Shown piece by piece: positions 49,556-59,126 of a stretch of 64,000 nt of DNA. Every line of letters starts with the position of its first letter. Position 1 is the stretch's first letter. Origin of the DNA: Saprospirales bacterium GYS_P2D (GTDB lineage: Bacteria; Bacteroidota; Bacteroidia; Chitinophagales; Saprospiraceae); the NCBI GenBank assembly GCA_009833045.1, contig WUUP01000001.1, positions 675,586 to 739,585 of the forward strand. Reading direction: 5' to 3'. The notes beneath the pieces were generated by a model. It did not search any database. It was not told where the DNA came from and worked only from the letters and a program-made list of their open reading frames with translations. The position numbers were made by a program, and so were the translations under genes.

Positions 49556-50983
49556 ATGCTAAAAAAAGTCCTTTATCTGGGCGCTATTTGCCTGATCTCG
49601 ATCACTACAGCATCCTCTCAAGAAGAATGGTCTCTCAAAAGATGTCTCGAATATGCTGTCGAAAACAGTTTTGATATATATCAATCCGATCTCGATATAC
49701 AGCGCTCACAGATCAATACTTCTGCAGCCAATCAACAGCGATATCCCGGAGTCAATGGCTCGACGAATGCTTTTTGGAATTTTGGTCGATCCATCGATCC
49801 TACCACTAACGAATTCATCACCCAAACATTCTTTTCTAATGGATACGGTGTCAATGCTAATATGACCCTATTTGACGGGGGACGTATCAAGAATGATATC
49901 GCTCAAAATAAAATCTTTGAGAAGATATCTCAAGCTAATAAAAATAGTGCGATCAATACACTTATGATTAATATAGTCGGTAGCTTCTTCGAAGTACTTT
50001 TTGCTCAAGACAATCAAAAAAATATTGAGCTACAGCTAAAGACTATAAATGATCAGATCGATCAAATGAAAAAATTAGTAGATGCTGGTAGTCGAGCACA
50101 GTTTGAGATATATGATCTCGAGGCTCAAAAAGCATCCTCTGAGCAGAGTGTCACTATAGCAGAGAATAGAGTCACACTGGCCTATCTGAGTCTCAAGGCT
50201 CTACTCAATCTCCCGTCAGACTATGACATGACAGTATCAGTCCCAGATCTCGAGCAAGGCATCTATACTAATCTTGAGTCAGTGACTTTAGACGAGGCCT
50301 TTGAGAAAGCTTTGGCTTTTCAGCCAGCAGCGAACCGTCTGGACTATCAGATCGAGTCGGCTATGATCGGTATCGACTTGGCTAAAAGCCAGTTTTATCC
50401 ATCTCTCGGAGTGGGTGCCAGCCTTAATACTAATTTTTCTAATCAAGGAAGAGAGATATCAGGATTCACCACCGATCAGATCTCTGCTAATGTGCTGATA
50501 GATAATCAGCCAGCTACGATCACAACAGAGCAAGTGAATCCTACTTTTGCAAAGAGCCCCTACTTCAGTCAGATAGACAATAACTTTGGATATGGATTTG
50601 GCTTCAGCCTCAATGTCCCTATATACAATCGTGGAGCGACCAAAGCGAGCGTGAGTAGAGCAGAGATCGATCTCGAAAATGCTCAAGTCGAAAAGAGCAA
50701 ATACCAGGTCAGCCTGAAGAACGACATGATGCAACTCATCACTGATGCAAAAGCAGCGCAGCGCAGTCTTCAAGCAGCTGAAAAAACCATGAATGCTCGA
50801 GAGATCGCCTATGATAATGCTGAAAAAAGATATGAACTCGGAGCAATTAACTCTTATGACTATGTCAATATCCAAGACCAACTAAATACCGCTAAGACGG
50901 ACTATCTATTAGCTAAGTATGACTACATTATGAAAGTCAAACTACTGGATTACTACCAAGGATATCCAGTAGGACTCGAATAA
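49556..50983 (+). CDS. TolC-family outer-membrane efflux channel
   Basis: 475 residues with a signal peptide to about residue 21. Two long coiled-coil segments and beta segments repeat (YAVENSFDIYQSDLDIQRSQ, SALINTLMINIVGSFFEVL-like; then PAANRLDYQIESAMIGIDLA). The ending YDYIMKVKLLDYYQGYPVGL is typical. It lies 42 bases before a periplasmic adaptor gene. Together they form the outer-membrane and periplasmic parts of an export system. Confidence 0.9.
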   Translation: MLKKVLYLGAICLISITTASSQEEWSLKRCLEYAVENSFDIYQSDLDIQRSQINTSAANQQRYPGVNGSTNAFWNFGRSIDPTTNEFITQTFFSNGYGVNANMTLFDGGRIKNDIAQNKIFEKISQANKNSAINTLMINIVGSFFEVLFAQDNQKNIELQLKTINDQIDQMKKLVDAGSRAQFEIYDLEAQKASSEQSVTIAENRVTLAYLSLKALLNLPSDYDMTVSVPDLEQGIYTNLESVTLDEAFEKALAFQPAANRLDYQIESAMIGIDLAKSQFYPSLGVGASLNTNFSNQGREISGFTTDQISANVLIDNQPATITTEQVNPTFAKSPYFSQIDNNFGYGFGFSLNVPIYNRGATKASVSRAEIDLENAQVEKSKYQVSLKNDMMQLITDAKAAQRSLQAAEKTMNAREIAYDNAEKRYELGAINSYDYVNIQDQLNTAKTDYLLAKYDYIMKVKLLDYYQGYPVGLE

Positions 50984-51025
50984 TCAAGCTACATTTAAAC
51001 AATCAACTAAACAGAACAAAAAGAA

Positions 51026-52384
51026 ATGGCCAAAAAGAAAAAAAGCGGCAAGAGAAAGTGGTTGATATTAGGACTCCTCCTCACAGTCATAGCTATAGCG
51101 GCCTTCGTATTCTATAAAAAGAATAATGCTCCTGAAGGCATAGAAGTGGATACAGCGAAAGCTGAGCTCAGAGACATCAAAGAGACCGTCTCCGCCAGTG
51201 GTCGTATCTATCCAGAGACAGAAGTCATCATCAGCTCTGATGTGTCTGGAGAAATCGTAGAGCTATATGTAGAAGAAGGTGACTCTGTACGTATGGGACA
51301 AACACTACTGCGTATAGATCCAGAGGCCTACCAATCTGCCGTAGAGCGCAGTCAGGCCAATGTCAATAACTCAAAAGCCCAAATGGCTAATGCCAAAGCC
51401 CAAATAGAATCCACTAAAGCTGCAAAGTATGAACTCGAAACACAACTGATACAAGCGGAGCGGGTCCATCAACGAAACATTGACTTATTCAAAGATGGCG
51501 TTGTGTCACAAGCACAGTTTGATGAAACACTATCTCAAGTGGAGACCCTCCAAGCTCGAGTCAAAAGTGCAGAAGCCAGTATAGCGGCCTCTCAAGAAAG
51601 CGCCAGAGCAGCAGAATACAATGTCATGAGCGCCGAGGCATCGCTCAAAGAAATGAGGACCAATCTAAATCGTACGACTATCAAAGCCCCTACAGCTGGA
51701 GTCATTTCCTCTCTGTCAGTAGAGCAGGGAGAGCGAGTAGTCGGGACTGCACAGATGGCGGGTACTGAGATCATGCGTATCTCAGACCTCAGCACTATGG
51801 AGGCACAGGTAGAAGTCAGTGAAAATGACATCCTCAAGGTGTCTCTCGGCGACAAAGCTGAGATAGAAGTAGATGCCTATCTGGATCGCACTTTTAGCGG
51901 TGTTGTCACCGAAATAGCTAACTCTGCATCTAATGTAGCCTCTGGCACAGGCAATAGTCTCAATACTGATCAAGTGACGAACTTCATCGTAAAGATCCGT
52001 CTCGATGCTGATAGCTATCAGGACTTGATAGCTAATGGTAAAGAGCACCCATTCCGACCGGGCATGTCCACATCGGTAGATATCGTGACTGACGTCAAAT
52101 CCAATGTACTCACAGTGCCTATCCAGAGTGTAGCCATGAGAGATCTCAGCGAAGAAGGAGAGGAAGAAAACTATGGAGAAGTAATATTCGCCTATGAAGC
52201 AGATACAGCACGTATGATACCCGTATCTACTGGGATCCAAGATGATGAGTTCATCTATATACTCAGTGGACTATCAGAGGGAGTAGAGATCGTATCTGGA
52301 CCCTATTCTGCCTTATCCAAAGAGATAGAAAGCGGTGCGCAGCTGCGTATAAAAGAGGAGGACACCCCAAAAGACAAAAAGTAA
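51026..52384 (+). CDS. Periplasmic adaptor (HlyD/MacA-like)
   Basis: 452 residues with an N-terminal membrane anchor (WLILGLLLTVIAIAAFVFYK), a lipoyl-like half motif near SDVSGEIVELYVEEGDSV, a long coiled-coil hairpin at about 110-200 and the second lipoyl half TTIKAPTAGVISSLSVEQGE. The C-terminal part is the beta-barrel and membrane-proximal domain. Its type suits ABC or RND export pumps. No pump gene follows; the next gene is a transferase 13 bases downstream, so the inner-membrane partner must be elsewhere. Confidence 0.9.
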   Translation: MAKKKKSGKRKWLILGLLLTVIAIAAFVFYKKNNAPEGIEVDTAKAELRDIKETVSASGRIYPETEVIISSDVSGEIVELYVEEGDSVRMGQTLLRIDPEAYQSAVERSQANVNNSKAQMANAKAQIESTKAAKYELETQLIQAERVHQRNIDLFKDGVVSQAQFDETLSQVETLQARVKSAEASIAASQESARAAEYNVMSAEASLKEMRTNLNRTTIKAPTAGVISSLSVEQGERVVGTAQMAGTEIMRISDLSTMEAQVEVSENDILKVSLGDKAEIEVDAYLDRTFSGVVTEIANSASNVASGTGNSLNTDQVTNFIVKIRLDADSYQDLIANGKEHPFRPGMSTSVDIVTDVKSNVLTVPIQSVAMRDLSEEGEEENYGEVIFAYEADTARMIPVSTGIQDDEFIYILSGLSEGVEIVSGPYSALSKEIESGAQLRIKEEDTPKDKK

Positions 52385-52397
52385 AAGTGCCATCACA

Positions 52398-53000
52398 TTG
52401 AGTGAGCATAAGGAGCACCGAGATGCGTTGATCATTTTCGTCCGAAATCCCGAACTGGGAAAGGTCAAAACGAGGTTAGCTGCTGGAGTGGGAGATGAGG
52501 CGGCACTGGACATCTATATCAAGCTCCTGACACATACTCGTAAGGTAGCACTATCAGTGGACGCTCATCGCTACCTATTTTATCATGAGTGGATCAATGA
52601 CGGTGATGACTGGTCAAGTGCTGACTTCCAGAAGCATCTTCAGGTCGATGCCGATCTCGGCGAGAAGATGAAAACGGCTTTCGCCAAAGCACTCTCAGAA
52701 AATGACAAAGTACTCATCATCGGGAGCGACTGCCCGCAGCTGAAGACTATTCATCTGACTACAGCGCTGGACGCCCTCGATAATCACGACGTAGTCATTG
52801 GTCCATCTCTGGATGGAGGATATTACCTGCTCGGCATGAAGCAGCTTCATGATCAACTATTCGATGATGTGCAGTGGAGTACAGATCAGGTCTACTCGGA
52901 GACAATCAGACGCTGTGATAAAGGAGGCCTCCGTCATCACTCCCTTGAGCCACTCAGTGATGTAGACTATGTGGAAGACTGGGAGCAGTATGGGTGGTGA
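52398..53000 (+). CDS. DUF2064/TIGR04282-type glycosyltransferase
   Basis: 200 residues from TTG 52398, with another TTG at 52428 as a possible start. The sequence LIIFVRNPELGKVKTRLAAGVG matches the NTP-transferase-like loop of this family, as do IGSDCPQLKTIHLTTAL and VVIGPSLDGGYYLLGMK. Relatives are annotated as arsenosugar biosynthesis glycosyltransferases, but no arsenic methyltransferase is nearby, so the substrate is open. It starts 13 bases after the adaptor gene. Confidence 0.8.
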   Translation: MSEHKEHRDALIIFVRNPELGKVKTRLAAGVGDEAALDIYIKLLTHTRKVALSVDAHRYLFYHEWINDGDDWSSADFQKHLQVDADLGEKMKTAFAKALSENDKVLIIGSDCPQLKTIHLTTALDALDNHDVVIGPSLDGGYYLLGMKQLHDQLFDDVQWSTDQVYSETIRRCDKGGLRHHSLEPLSDVDYVEDWEQYGW

Positions 53001-53012
53001 TAGTTTTTTCGA

Positions 53013-53906
53013 CTACTGTACCTTAGCTTTCCGTTCACGGATCAGATACACACCTACTATGATCAGCGCTAAGCTCAATAGATGCCATAGACCGATCGCC
53101 TCACCATCTAATAAACCCCAAATCAAAGCCACCACTGGGATCAGATAAGATACCGAAGCGCCGAAAACGGCACTGGTCTTCTGTACTAAATGATAAAAGA
53201 CATAGAGTGCAAAAACAGTACTAACAACAGCCAAAATAGTCAGGTACCCTATGGCCTGCCATGCCTCAGGATGAGTATTCATCTTATTTGGTATATCAGT
53301 AAAAGGGACTATAAATATAGCTGGCAGGCCGAGCAAGAAAAAAGCAAACGAACTAAGGTTCATCGGCTTAACATCTTGAAAAAACTCTTTGACGATATTG
53401 ACATTAGTCGCATAAAACATCGTACCAATGATCACTAATCCGCCATATAGTAACTGACTACTGATATCTCCAGTCGACGAGCCCATCAGGATGAGTCCTA
53501 CAGCTCCTATAAAGCCCAATGCGATCCCAAAGATCTGACGATAATTAGTCCCTGTGCCAAAGAATATCATCCCAATGATGAGGGTGAATATAGGCGTGAT
53601 AGAATTGACTATACCCGCTGTCGCACTACTGATCTGAGTCTGGGCCATGGCATAGAGAAATGCCGGTACGGCACTCCCTGTAATCGCTACGATGATGTAT
53701 AGCCACCATCGATGCCACTCATGCTGTCGCAACTTAGCAAAGAAGAAAGGGGCAAAGGCAATCGCTGATATAGCAATACGCAGGAGTGCTACCTCTACAG
53801 GGTGAAATACTACCAGCGATTTTTTGATCAGTATGAAAGATGTCCCCCAGATGATACTGAGAAAGCCGAGGGTCAACCAAGACTTTAATTCGTCGTTATC
53901 CTGCAT
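53013..53906 (-). CDS. EamA-family DMT transporter
   Basis: 297 residues with about ten membrane helices, arranged as two EamA halves: WLTLGFLSIIWGTSFILIKKS and, after SSQLLYGGLVIIGTMFYAT, the second half FYHLVQKTSAVFGASVSYL. Members export amino acids, nucleotides or other small molecules. Its ATG overlaps the stop of the dipeptidase gene by one base, so they share an operon. Confidence 0.9.
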   Translation of the reverse strand: MQDNDELKSWLTLGFLSIIWGTSFILIKKSLVVFHPVEVALLRIAISAIAFAPFFFAKLRQHEWHRWWLYIIVAITGSAVPAFLYAMAQTQISSATAGIVNSITPIFTLIIGMIFFGTGTNYRQIFGIALGFIGAVGLILMGSSTGDISSQLLYGGLVIIGTMFYATNVNIVKEFFQDVKPMNLSSFAFFLLGLPAIFIVPFTDIPNKMNTHPEAWQAIGYLTILAVVSTVFALYVFYHLVQKTSAVFGASVSYLIPVVALIWGLLDGEAIGLWHLLSLALIIVGVYLIRERKAKVQ

Positions 53907-55132
53907 TAGATCTGTGCATTATCTATGGTCTGCTGCCAGACTCTAAATACATTTTTATAGCAGATCTTAGCAATATCTTCTTCGCTGTAGCCACGATCGA
54001 GCAGCTCTCTGATAAGATTAGGATATTGTGACACATCCTTGAGTCCAGTCGGTAGTGAGTCTCCTACTCCATCAAAATCAGAGCCTAAGCCTACGTGATC
54101 TATTCCAGCAAGTGACACTACTCGGTCTATATGATTAGCTACCATCTCGACATCACTGTAGAGAGATGGATTACTTTTTCGATATTCTTCTATTAGCTGA
54201 TCTGCTTTTTCAGTGCCATACGTAGCGTCATTTTCTTGGAGGATTTTCATGAGCTCGGCTCGCTGTGCATTGGTTTTTTCAGCGATCTCTCCATCCAGGA
54301 AGGTACTCCCAAAATTGATACAAATGACCCCGTTCTTTTTGCCTAATAGGCGAATCATGTCATCATTCATGTTTCGCTCAAAATCTGGTGTATACTTTCT
54401 CACAGATGAGTGCGATGCGATCACTGGGCTCTTTGATAATTCGATAGCTTGATAAAAAGCATTGTCTGACACATGAGATATGTCTACCATGATCCCTACC
54501 CGGTTCATTTCTGCTATGACCTCTTTCCCGAAAGGGCTCAATCCTCCCCAAGTATCCAGCGTGTCATATGAAGAATCGCAGATCAAGTTATCCTTAGCAT
54601 GAGTCAATGTGATATAGCTGATACCTCGATTTCTGAAGTATTCCACATTAGATAAGTCATCTTCTATACCAGAGCCATTTTCCATACCCATAGGAAGCGC
54701 CACTTTCCCAGCTTTGAATGCCATCTCGCAGTCTCCAGGTGTATGTGCTACTTGAAAATAGGCTGGGTGTGCAGCGGCTATACCTTCTACCATCGTGATC
54801 AGCGAATCCGCCAACAATTTTGATGCGCCAGGTTCTTTTTGCAGATTAGAAGGAAGGTATATCGACATGAATGGGGCATCAAGACCTCCTTCTTTTGATC
54901 GCTTATAGTCAAAGTCACCCGAATCACTTTCTATCGGAATACCTAAAAACTCCTTCTCCAGTCTAAAATTTTTCACCTTCAGTCGATACGGGAGATCGAC
55001 ATGCCCATCAGTGATGATATACTTATGAGCGATTTTATCCGCCTCATCCATCTCAGATACAGATGCTGAGTCGGCAGTTTTACAGCTAAAAATCGTGGAT
55101 AACAACAAGAGAAAAAGTAGAATACGGATCAT
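53906..55132 (-). CDS. Membrane dipeptidase (M19/renal dipeptidase family) lipoprotein
   Basis: 408 residues with lipobox LLSTIFSC (Cys17). The zinc ligands are visible as DGHVDLPYRL (HxD), the bridging Glu in GMENGSGIED, DISHVSD and IASHSSVR; later GLGSDFDG completes the site. The family cleaves dipeptides, including D-amino-acid types. The coupled EamA gene could export or import the products. The catalytic set is complete. Confidence 0.92.
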   Translation of the reverse strand: MIRILLFLLLLSTIFSCKTADSASVSEMDEADKIAHKYIITDGHVDLPYRLKVKNFRLEKEFLGIPIESDSGDFDYKRSKEGGLDAPFMSIYLPSNLQKEPGASKLLADSLITMVEGIAAAHPAYFQVAHTPGDCEMAFKAGKVALPMGMENGSGIEDDLSNVEYFRNRGISYITLTHAKDNLICDSSYDTLDTWGGLSPFGKEVIAEMNRVGIMVDISHVSDNAFYQAIELSKSPVIASHSSVRKYTPDFERNMNDDMIRLLGKKNGVICINFGSTFLDGEIAEKTNAQRAELMKILQENDATYGTEKADQLIEEYRKSNPSLYSDVEMVANHIDRVVSLAGIDHVGLGSDFDGVGDSLPTGLKDVSQYPNLIRELLDRGYSEEDIAKICYKNVFRVWQQTIDNAQI

Positions 55133-55266
55133 TTTGTACAGCTTGAATACACAAGATGAATTTTTTTTCCTACTCCAGAATAAACTGGGCTAAGAATTAT
55201 TGAATAGAGTATAGAAAAGAAAAATCGAGAAAATTGTTTCTATCTGTGGGGAGTGAATTGTTTTCC

Positions 55267-55274
55267 TACCTTTG
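55267..55274 (+). promoter_or_regulatory. -7 promoter element before the PRPP synthetase gene
   Basis: TACCTTTG fits the Bacteroidota -7 consensus TAnnTTTG, followed by CACC. It lies 24 bases before the ATG at 55298. The expected -33 position holds only CTGT at 55244, so the match is half-complete. Confidence 0.5.
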
Positions 55275-55297
55275 CACCAAGAAGTAAGATTGATAGC

Positions 55298-56230
55298 ATG
55301 TCAGAGGTTAAACTTTTTTCTGGAACAGAATCCAAATATCTCGCTGAGAAAATATCTGATTACTATGGCTACGACCTCTCAGAGATCGTAGTGAAAAAAT
55401 TCAGCGACGGCGAGATGCAGCCCATCATCCAAGAGTCAGTGAGAGGGGCTTATGTATTCTTCATCCAGTCGACCTTTCCACCTGCTGACAATCTACTCGA
55501 ACTTCTCCTACTCATCGACTCTGCTAAGCGTGCCTCTGCAGGCTACATCACAGCGGTCATTCCTTACTTTGGCTATGCTCGCCAAGATAGAAAAGACAAA
55601 CCACGTGTGCCTATCTCTGCGAAAGTCGTGGCTAAAATGCTCGAAGCTGCAGGTGCGAATAGAGTAGTGACCATGGATTTTCATGCAGATCAGATTCAGG
55701 GATTTTTTGATATCCCAGTAGATCACCTGAAGTCTAATGCCATATTCATCCCATATCTTGAGAGATTGGATCTATCCAATACCATATTTGCCTCTCCAGA
55801 TGTAGGAGGTGTGAAGCGTGCTCGTAGCTACTCAAAGCATTTCAACAAAAACCTCGTCATCTGTGATAAGGAACGTGAAATCGCTAATAAAGTGAAAGCC
55901 ATCAAGGTAATCGGTGATGTCAAAGGCAAAGACGTCATCCTCATCGATGATCTCATCGATACAGCTGGTACGCTCTGTAAAGCAGCAGCTGCCATGATCG
56001 ACGAAGGAGCCAATAGCGTACGTGCAATGTGTGCTCACCCTGTGCTCTCAGGCAAAGCATATGAGAATATCGAAAACTCTCATCTCACAGAAGTCATCGT
56101 CACCGATACTATACCTCTGAGACAAGAATGCTCTAAGATCAAGGTTATCTCATGTGGTAAGCTATTTGCCAGAGCGATCAGAAATACTCATGAGTACAGA
56201 TCGATAGCTGCGCTTTTCGTTGAGGATTAA
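55298..56230 (+). CDS. prs: Ribose-phosphate pyrophosphokinase
   Basis: 310 residues from ATG 55298; an upstream start at 55253 would include the promoter element. Family motifs: FSGTESKYLAEKISDYYG, the catalytic flexible loop YFGYARQDRKDKPRVPISAK, MDFHADQIQGFFDIPVDHL and the PRPP-binding VILIDDLIDTAGT. It makes PRPP from ribose-5-phosphate for nucleotide, His and Trp synthesis. It is transcribed alone, convergent with the exbD gene. Confidence 0.95.
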   Translation: MSEVKLFSGTESKYLAEKISDYYGYDLSEIVVKKFSDGEMQPIIQESVRGAYVFFIQSTFPPADNLLELLLLIDSAKRASAGYITAVIPYFGYARQDRKDKPRVPISAKVVAKMLEAAGANRVVTMDFHADQIQGFFDIPVDHLKSNAIFIPYLERLDLSNTIFASPDVGGVKRARSYSKHFNKNLVICDKEREIANKVKAIKVIGDVKGKDVILIDDLIDTAGTLCKAAAAMIDEGANSVRAMCAHPVLSGKAYENIENSHLTEVIVTDTIPLRQECSKIKVISCGKLFARAIRNTHEYRSIAALFVED

Positions 56231-56241
56231 TGTTACCAATC

Positions 56242-56748
56242 TTACATCGCTTTCCATTCTGACTCCGAGATAATCATCGGGATCACTTTATTAACTTGCT
56301 TTCGCTGTGCTGCCGTGAGTACATGATAGGTTTTTCCATAGCTTCTATCCGCTTCTCTATCTCGTAGATGTCCATAGGCTGACTTGATCTGATCGTATAC
56401 GGTGATATACTGTGCGTAGGTGTTATCACGATTAGTGGTGAGAGATACGATAGGCTGATCTTTCAGGGCTATCCGCTCGAGTACATGCGACATCACTAAG
56501 GTCTTCACAGAGCTGACTGGGACGAGATCGCCCTCCACCATCACGACATCATCAGCATTGATAGCGATCGTGAGTACTCTATCTTGATTGACGGGTAGTA
56601 TAGGGGCTGATTCGTCGATCTTAGGTAGTAAGACCTGTATCCCTTGTGGCTCCTCGATAGTAGTAGCGACTAAGAAGAAGATCAGTAACAAAAAGGCAAT
56701 ATCTGCCATGCTACTGGCTTCGACAGTAGGTAGTGCTCTGTGTCTCAT
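56242..56748 (-). CDS. exbD: ExbD/TolR-type biopolymer transport protein
   Basis: 168 residues with the family start RHRALPTVEASSMADIAFLLLIFFLVATT in blocks: a short cytoplasmic tail with the essential Asp in SMADIAFLLL inside one membrane helix, then a periplasmic domain (VLPKIDESAPILPVNQDRV). It powers TonB-dependent receptors from the proton gradient. The usual partner exbB is not adjacent; an SDR gene lies upstream on the same strand. Confidence 0.85.
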   Translation of the reverse strand: MRHRALPTVEASSMADIAFLLLIFFLVATTIEEPQGIQVLLPKIDESAPILPVNQDRVLTIAINADDVVMVEGDLVPVSSVKTLVMSHVLERIALKDQPIVSLTTNRDNTYAQYITVYDQIKSAYGHLRDREADRSYGKTYHVLTAAQRKQVNKVIPMIISESEWKAM

Positions 56749-56820
56749 GTGTATCTGTATTTTAGTAGTGTGGTACTACTATATCAGATGTTGTGGCGAT
56801 AGATTTTGGCGTGTAAAGGA

Positions 56821-57612
56821 TCACATAGATGGCACCCTCCCTCCATCTACTGGTAGGTTGACACCATTGATATATCCCGCTACAGGAGAAGCTAAGAAAG
56901 CTACTGCGGCACCTACTTCCATTGGCTCACCGATACGTTTTGCGGGTATGGTCTCAGCTAACTCTGCCATATACTCATCATAGCTCTGTCCTGCTGCTGC
57001 GGCCTTAGGACCATACAGGTCTTTGAGTCTTTCCGTATTAGTAAATCCCGGTAGCACATTATTCACAGTAATGCCATGAGGTCCAAGCTCAGATGCCATG
57101 GTCTTTGACCAGCTCGCCATAGCTCCTCGAGTAGTATTAGACACTCCGAGCCCTACTATAGGAGTCTTGACAGAGATGGATATGATATTGATGATGCGTC
57201 CATAGTTTGCCCTCTTCATCCCTGGCACCAGCAGCTGAGAGAGCAGATGACTACAGATCACGTGATTATGATAGGCCTGCATGAATGCATCTGGATCTGC
57301 GTCCAATATAGGGCCACCAGCAGGGCCACCGGTATTATTGACTAAGATGTGATACGGCCTCTTAAGGCTTAATCCTCTGACCCGCTTGACCAGCTCTTTG
57401 CTATCTGTAAAATCCGCCATGAGGAAGTCATGATCCTGTCCTTTAGATATATCCATGTCCATCTCTTTGATCACTGCAGACATCTTATCTACCGAGCGAG
57501 CTACGAGTGTCACATTGGCTCCCAGAGAAGCAAGCTGTATGGCGGCCGCCTTGCCTATGCCTTTTGAACTGCCGCAGACTAAAGCATTCTTTCCGAATAG
57601 ATCTAAATTCAT
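56821..57612 (-). CDS. Short-chain dehydrogenase with altered catalytic residues
   Basis: 263 residues. The Rossmann loop is ALVCGSSKGIGKAAAIQL, followed by LVNNTGGP and the C-terminal PVDGGRVPSM. Where classical SDRs have YxxxK, this protein reads SNTTRGAMASW, with Ser158 and Arg162 by alignment. A subgroup of FabG-like proteins has such SN-TR sequences; their activity is uncertain. It is on the same strand as exbD with 72 bases between and is divergent from lpxH. Confidence 0.85.
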   Translation of the reverse strand: MNLDLFGKNALVCGSSKGIGKAAAIQLASLGANVTLVARSVDKMSAVIKEMDMDISKGQDHDFLMADFTDSKELVKRVRGLSLKRPYHILVNNTGGPAGGPILDADPDAFMQAYHNHVICSHLLSQLLVPGMKRANYGRIINIISISVKTPIVGLGVSNTTRGAMASWSKTMASELGPHGITVNNVLPGFTNTERLKDLYGPKAAAAGQSYDEYMAELAETIPAKRIGEPMEVGAAVAFLASPVAGYINGVNLPVDGGRVPSM

Positions 57613-57698
57613 AGTTTCACTTTACTACAAATAAACAGAAGTAAGTCTATAAATCCATAAGGATTCTGTTATTTTGAGCGCCTCTGAAGACTGATCAA

Positions 57699-58451
57699 TT
57701 GACACCTCACAGCAAAACATATTTCGCCTCAGACTTTCATCTCGGTGTAGATGCCGACCTGAGTAGTCTCGATAGGGAAAAAATGATCATACGATGGCTC
57801 GATCGCATCTCAGTAGATGCTCGAGAAATCTACTTAGTCGGTGATATTTTTGATTATTGGTTTGAATACCGACACGTCGTTCCTAAGGGTTATTTTAGGT
57901 TATTCCATAAGCTCAATGAATTAATAGAATCTGGCATTCCTATCCATTTTTTCAAAGGGAATCATGACCTATGGCAATACGAATATCTAGAGAGAGATAT
58001 CGGTGTGACCATGCATCATGGACCCTATGAGACTACGATAGATGGTTCTCAATTTTTCATCGCACACGGTGACGGACTCGGCCCGGGTGATATCAAGTAC
58101 AAAGTCATCAAGGGAATACTGACTAATCGAATGTGTCAACGATTGTTTTCGATATTACATCCCAATTTTGGTCTCAGTATGATGCGACGTATGAGTCATA
58201 AGAGTCGAAATGGTCATACGCTGATCTCCTCTGATCCCATCATCACTAATCAACAATGTATCACTTTTTGCAAGGAGCATCTCGCCACTCATCCTAATAC
58301 TCACTACTATGTCATGGGACACTGGCATCATCCCCTTATACATCCTATAGGTCCACTCAACTATTATATCAATCTGGGAGACTGGGTATCCTACTTCAGC
58401 TATGGCGTCTGGAATGGCAGCTCATTTGACTTGGCTTACTATCAAGAATAA
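57699..58451 (+). CDS. lpxH: UDP-2,3-diacylglucosamine diphosphatase
   Basis: 250 residues from TTG 57699. Metallophosphoesterase motifs: ASDFHLG, LVGDIFDYWFE, FKGNHDLW, FIAHGDGLG and MGHWHHP. The residue set matches LpxH, which removes UMP in lipid A synthesis. No ATG in frame fits the conserved start, so the TTG is accepted. It converges with frr, sharing a terminator. Confidence 0.87.
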   Translation: MTPHSKTYFASDFHLGVDADLSSLDREKMIIRWLDRISVDAREIYLVGDIFDYWFEYRHVVPKGYFRLFHKLNELIESGIPIHFFKGNHDLWQYEYLERDIGVTMHHGPYETTIDGSQFFIAHGDGLGPGDIKYKVIKGILTNRMCQRLFSILHPNFGLSMMRRMSHKSRNGHTLISSDPIITNQQCITFCKEHLATHPNTHYYVMGHWHHPLIHPIGPLNYYINLGDWVSYFSYGVWNGSSFDLAYYQE

Positions 58452-58485
58452 AAAAAGCGGTACTCAACATGTAGTAAGTACCGCT
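58449..58485 (-). terminator. Terminator of the frr gene
   Basis: AGCGGTACT pairs with AGTACCGCT over a 12-base loop; on the minus strand a run of seven T follows. It lies 31 bases past the frr stop at 58517 and directly after the lpxH stop. Confidence 0.85.
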
Positions 58486-58516
58486 ATATGGTTATAAGTC
58501 TTTTGTTAGAGGTAGA

Positions 58517-59080
58517 TTATACCTTCATGATGTCTTTTTCTTTAGCTGCGAGGATAGACTCGATCTTAGTGGTATAGTCTTTTACCATTTGCTCGACTTC
58601 CGCTTCTTTCTTCTTCCCAGCGTCTTCAGGATATCCATTTTTGACTTCTTTTTTGATGAAGTCTATCATCTTATGACGTCCTGATCGGAGGCTCACTTTA
58701 GCATCTTCGGATAGTCCTTTAGATTGTTTTACGAGATCCTTACGTCGATCCTCAGTGAGAGGCGGTATGGATATACGTACGAACTCTCCATCGTTCATTG
58801 GTGTGAGTCCCAGATTAGCTTGAAAAATAGCCTGCTCTATTGGGCCAAGCATATTTTTCTCCCATGGCTGAATAGCAAGTGTACGAGAATCGGGCGAAGT
58901 GATATTAGCCACCTGACTCATAGGAGTCGGATTGCCATAATACTCTACTTTCAGGTCACTCACCATATTGGGCGAAGCTTTACCTGCACGGATTTTCTTT
59001 AGTTCATCTTGTAGATGATCTAAGGCTTTATCAAATCCCTGTTTACCTTCCTTTAACGTATCCTCTATTGTGATTTCCAT
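58517..59080 (-). CDS. frr: Ribosome recycling factor
   Basis: 187 residues, the usual length. Motifs: IRAGKASPNMVSDLKVEYYG, the central IQPWEKNMLGPIEQAI, RISIPPLTEDRRKDLVKQSK and GYPEDAGKKKEAEVEQMVKD. It splits ribosomes after termination together with EF-G. It is a separate short unit followed by its own terminator. Confidence 0.97.
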   Translation of the reverse strand: MEITIEDTLKEGKQGFDKALDHLQDELKKIRAGKASPNMVSDLKVEYYGNPTPMSQVANITSPDSRTLAIQPWEKNMLGPIEQAIFQANLGLTPMNDGEFVRISIPPLTEDRRKDLVKQSKGLSEDAKVSLRSGRHKMIDFIKKEVKNGYPEDAGKKKEAEVEQMVKDYTTKIESILAAKEKDIMKV

Positions 59081-59126
59081 AGCTTAATAATATAATTCAG
59101 TACTGTTTCCTCTAAAACGGGACCAA

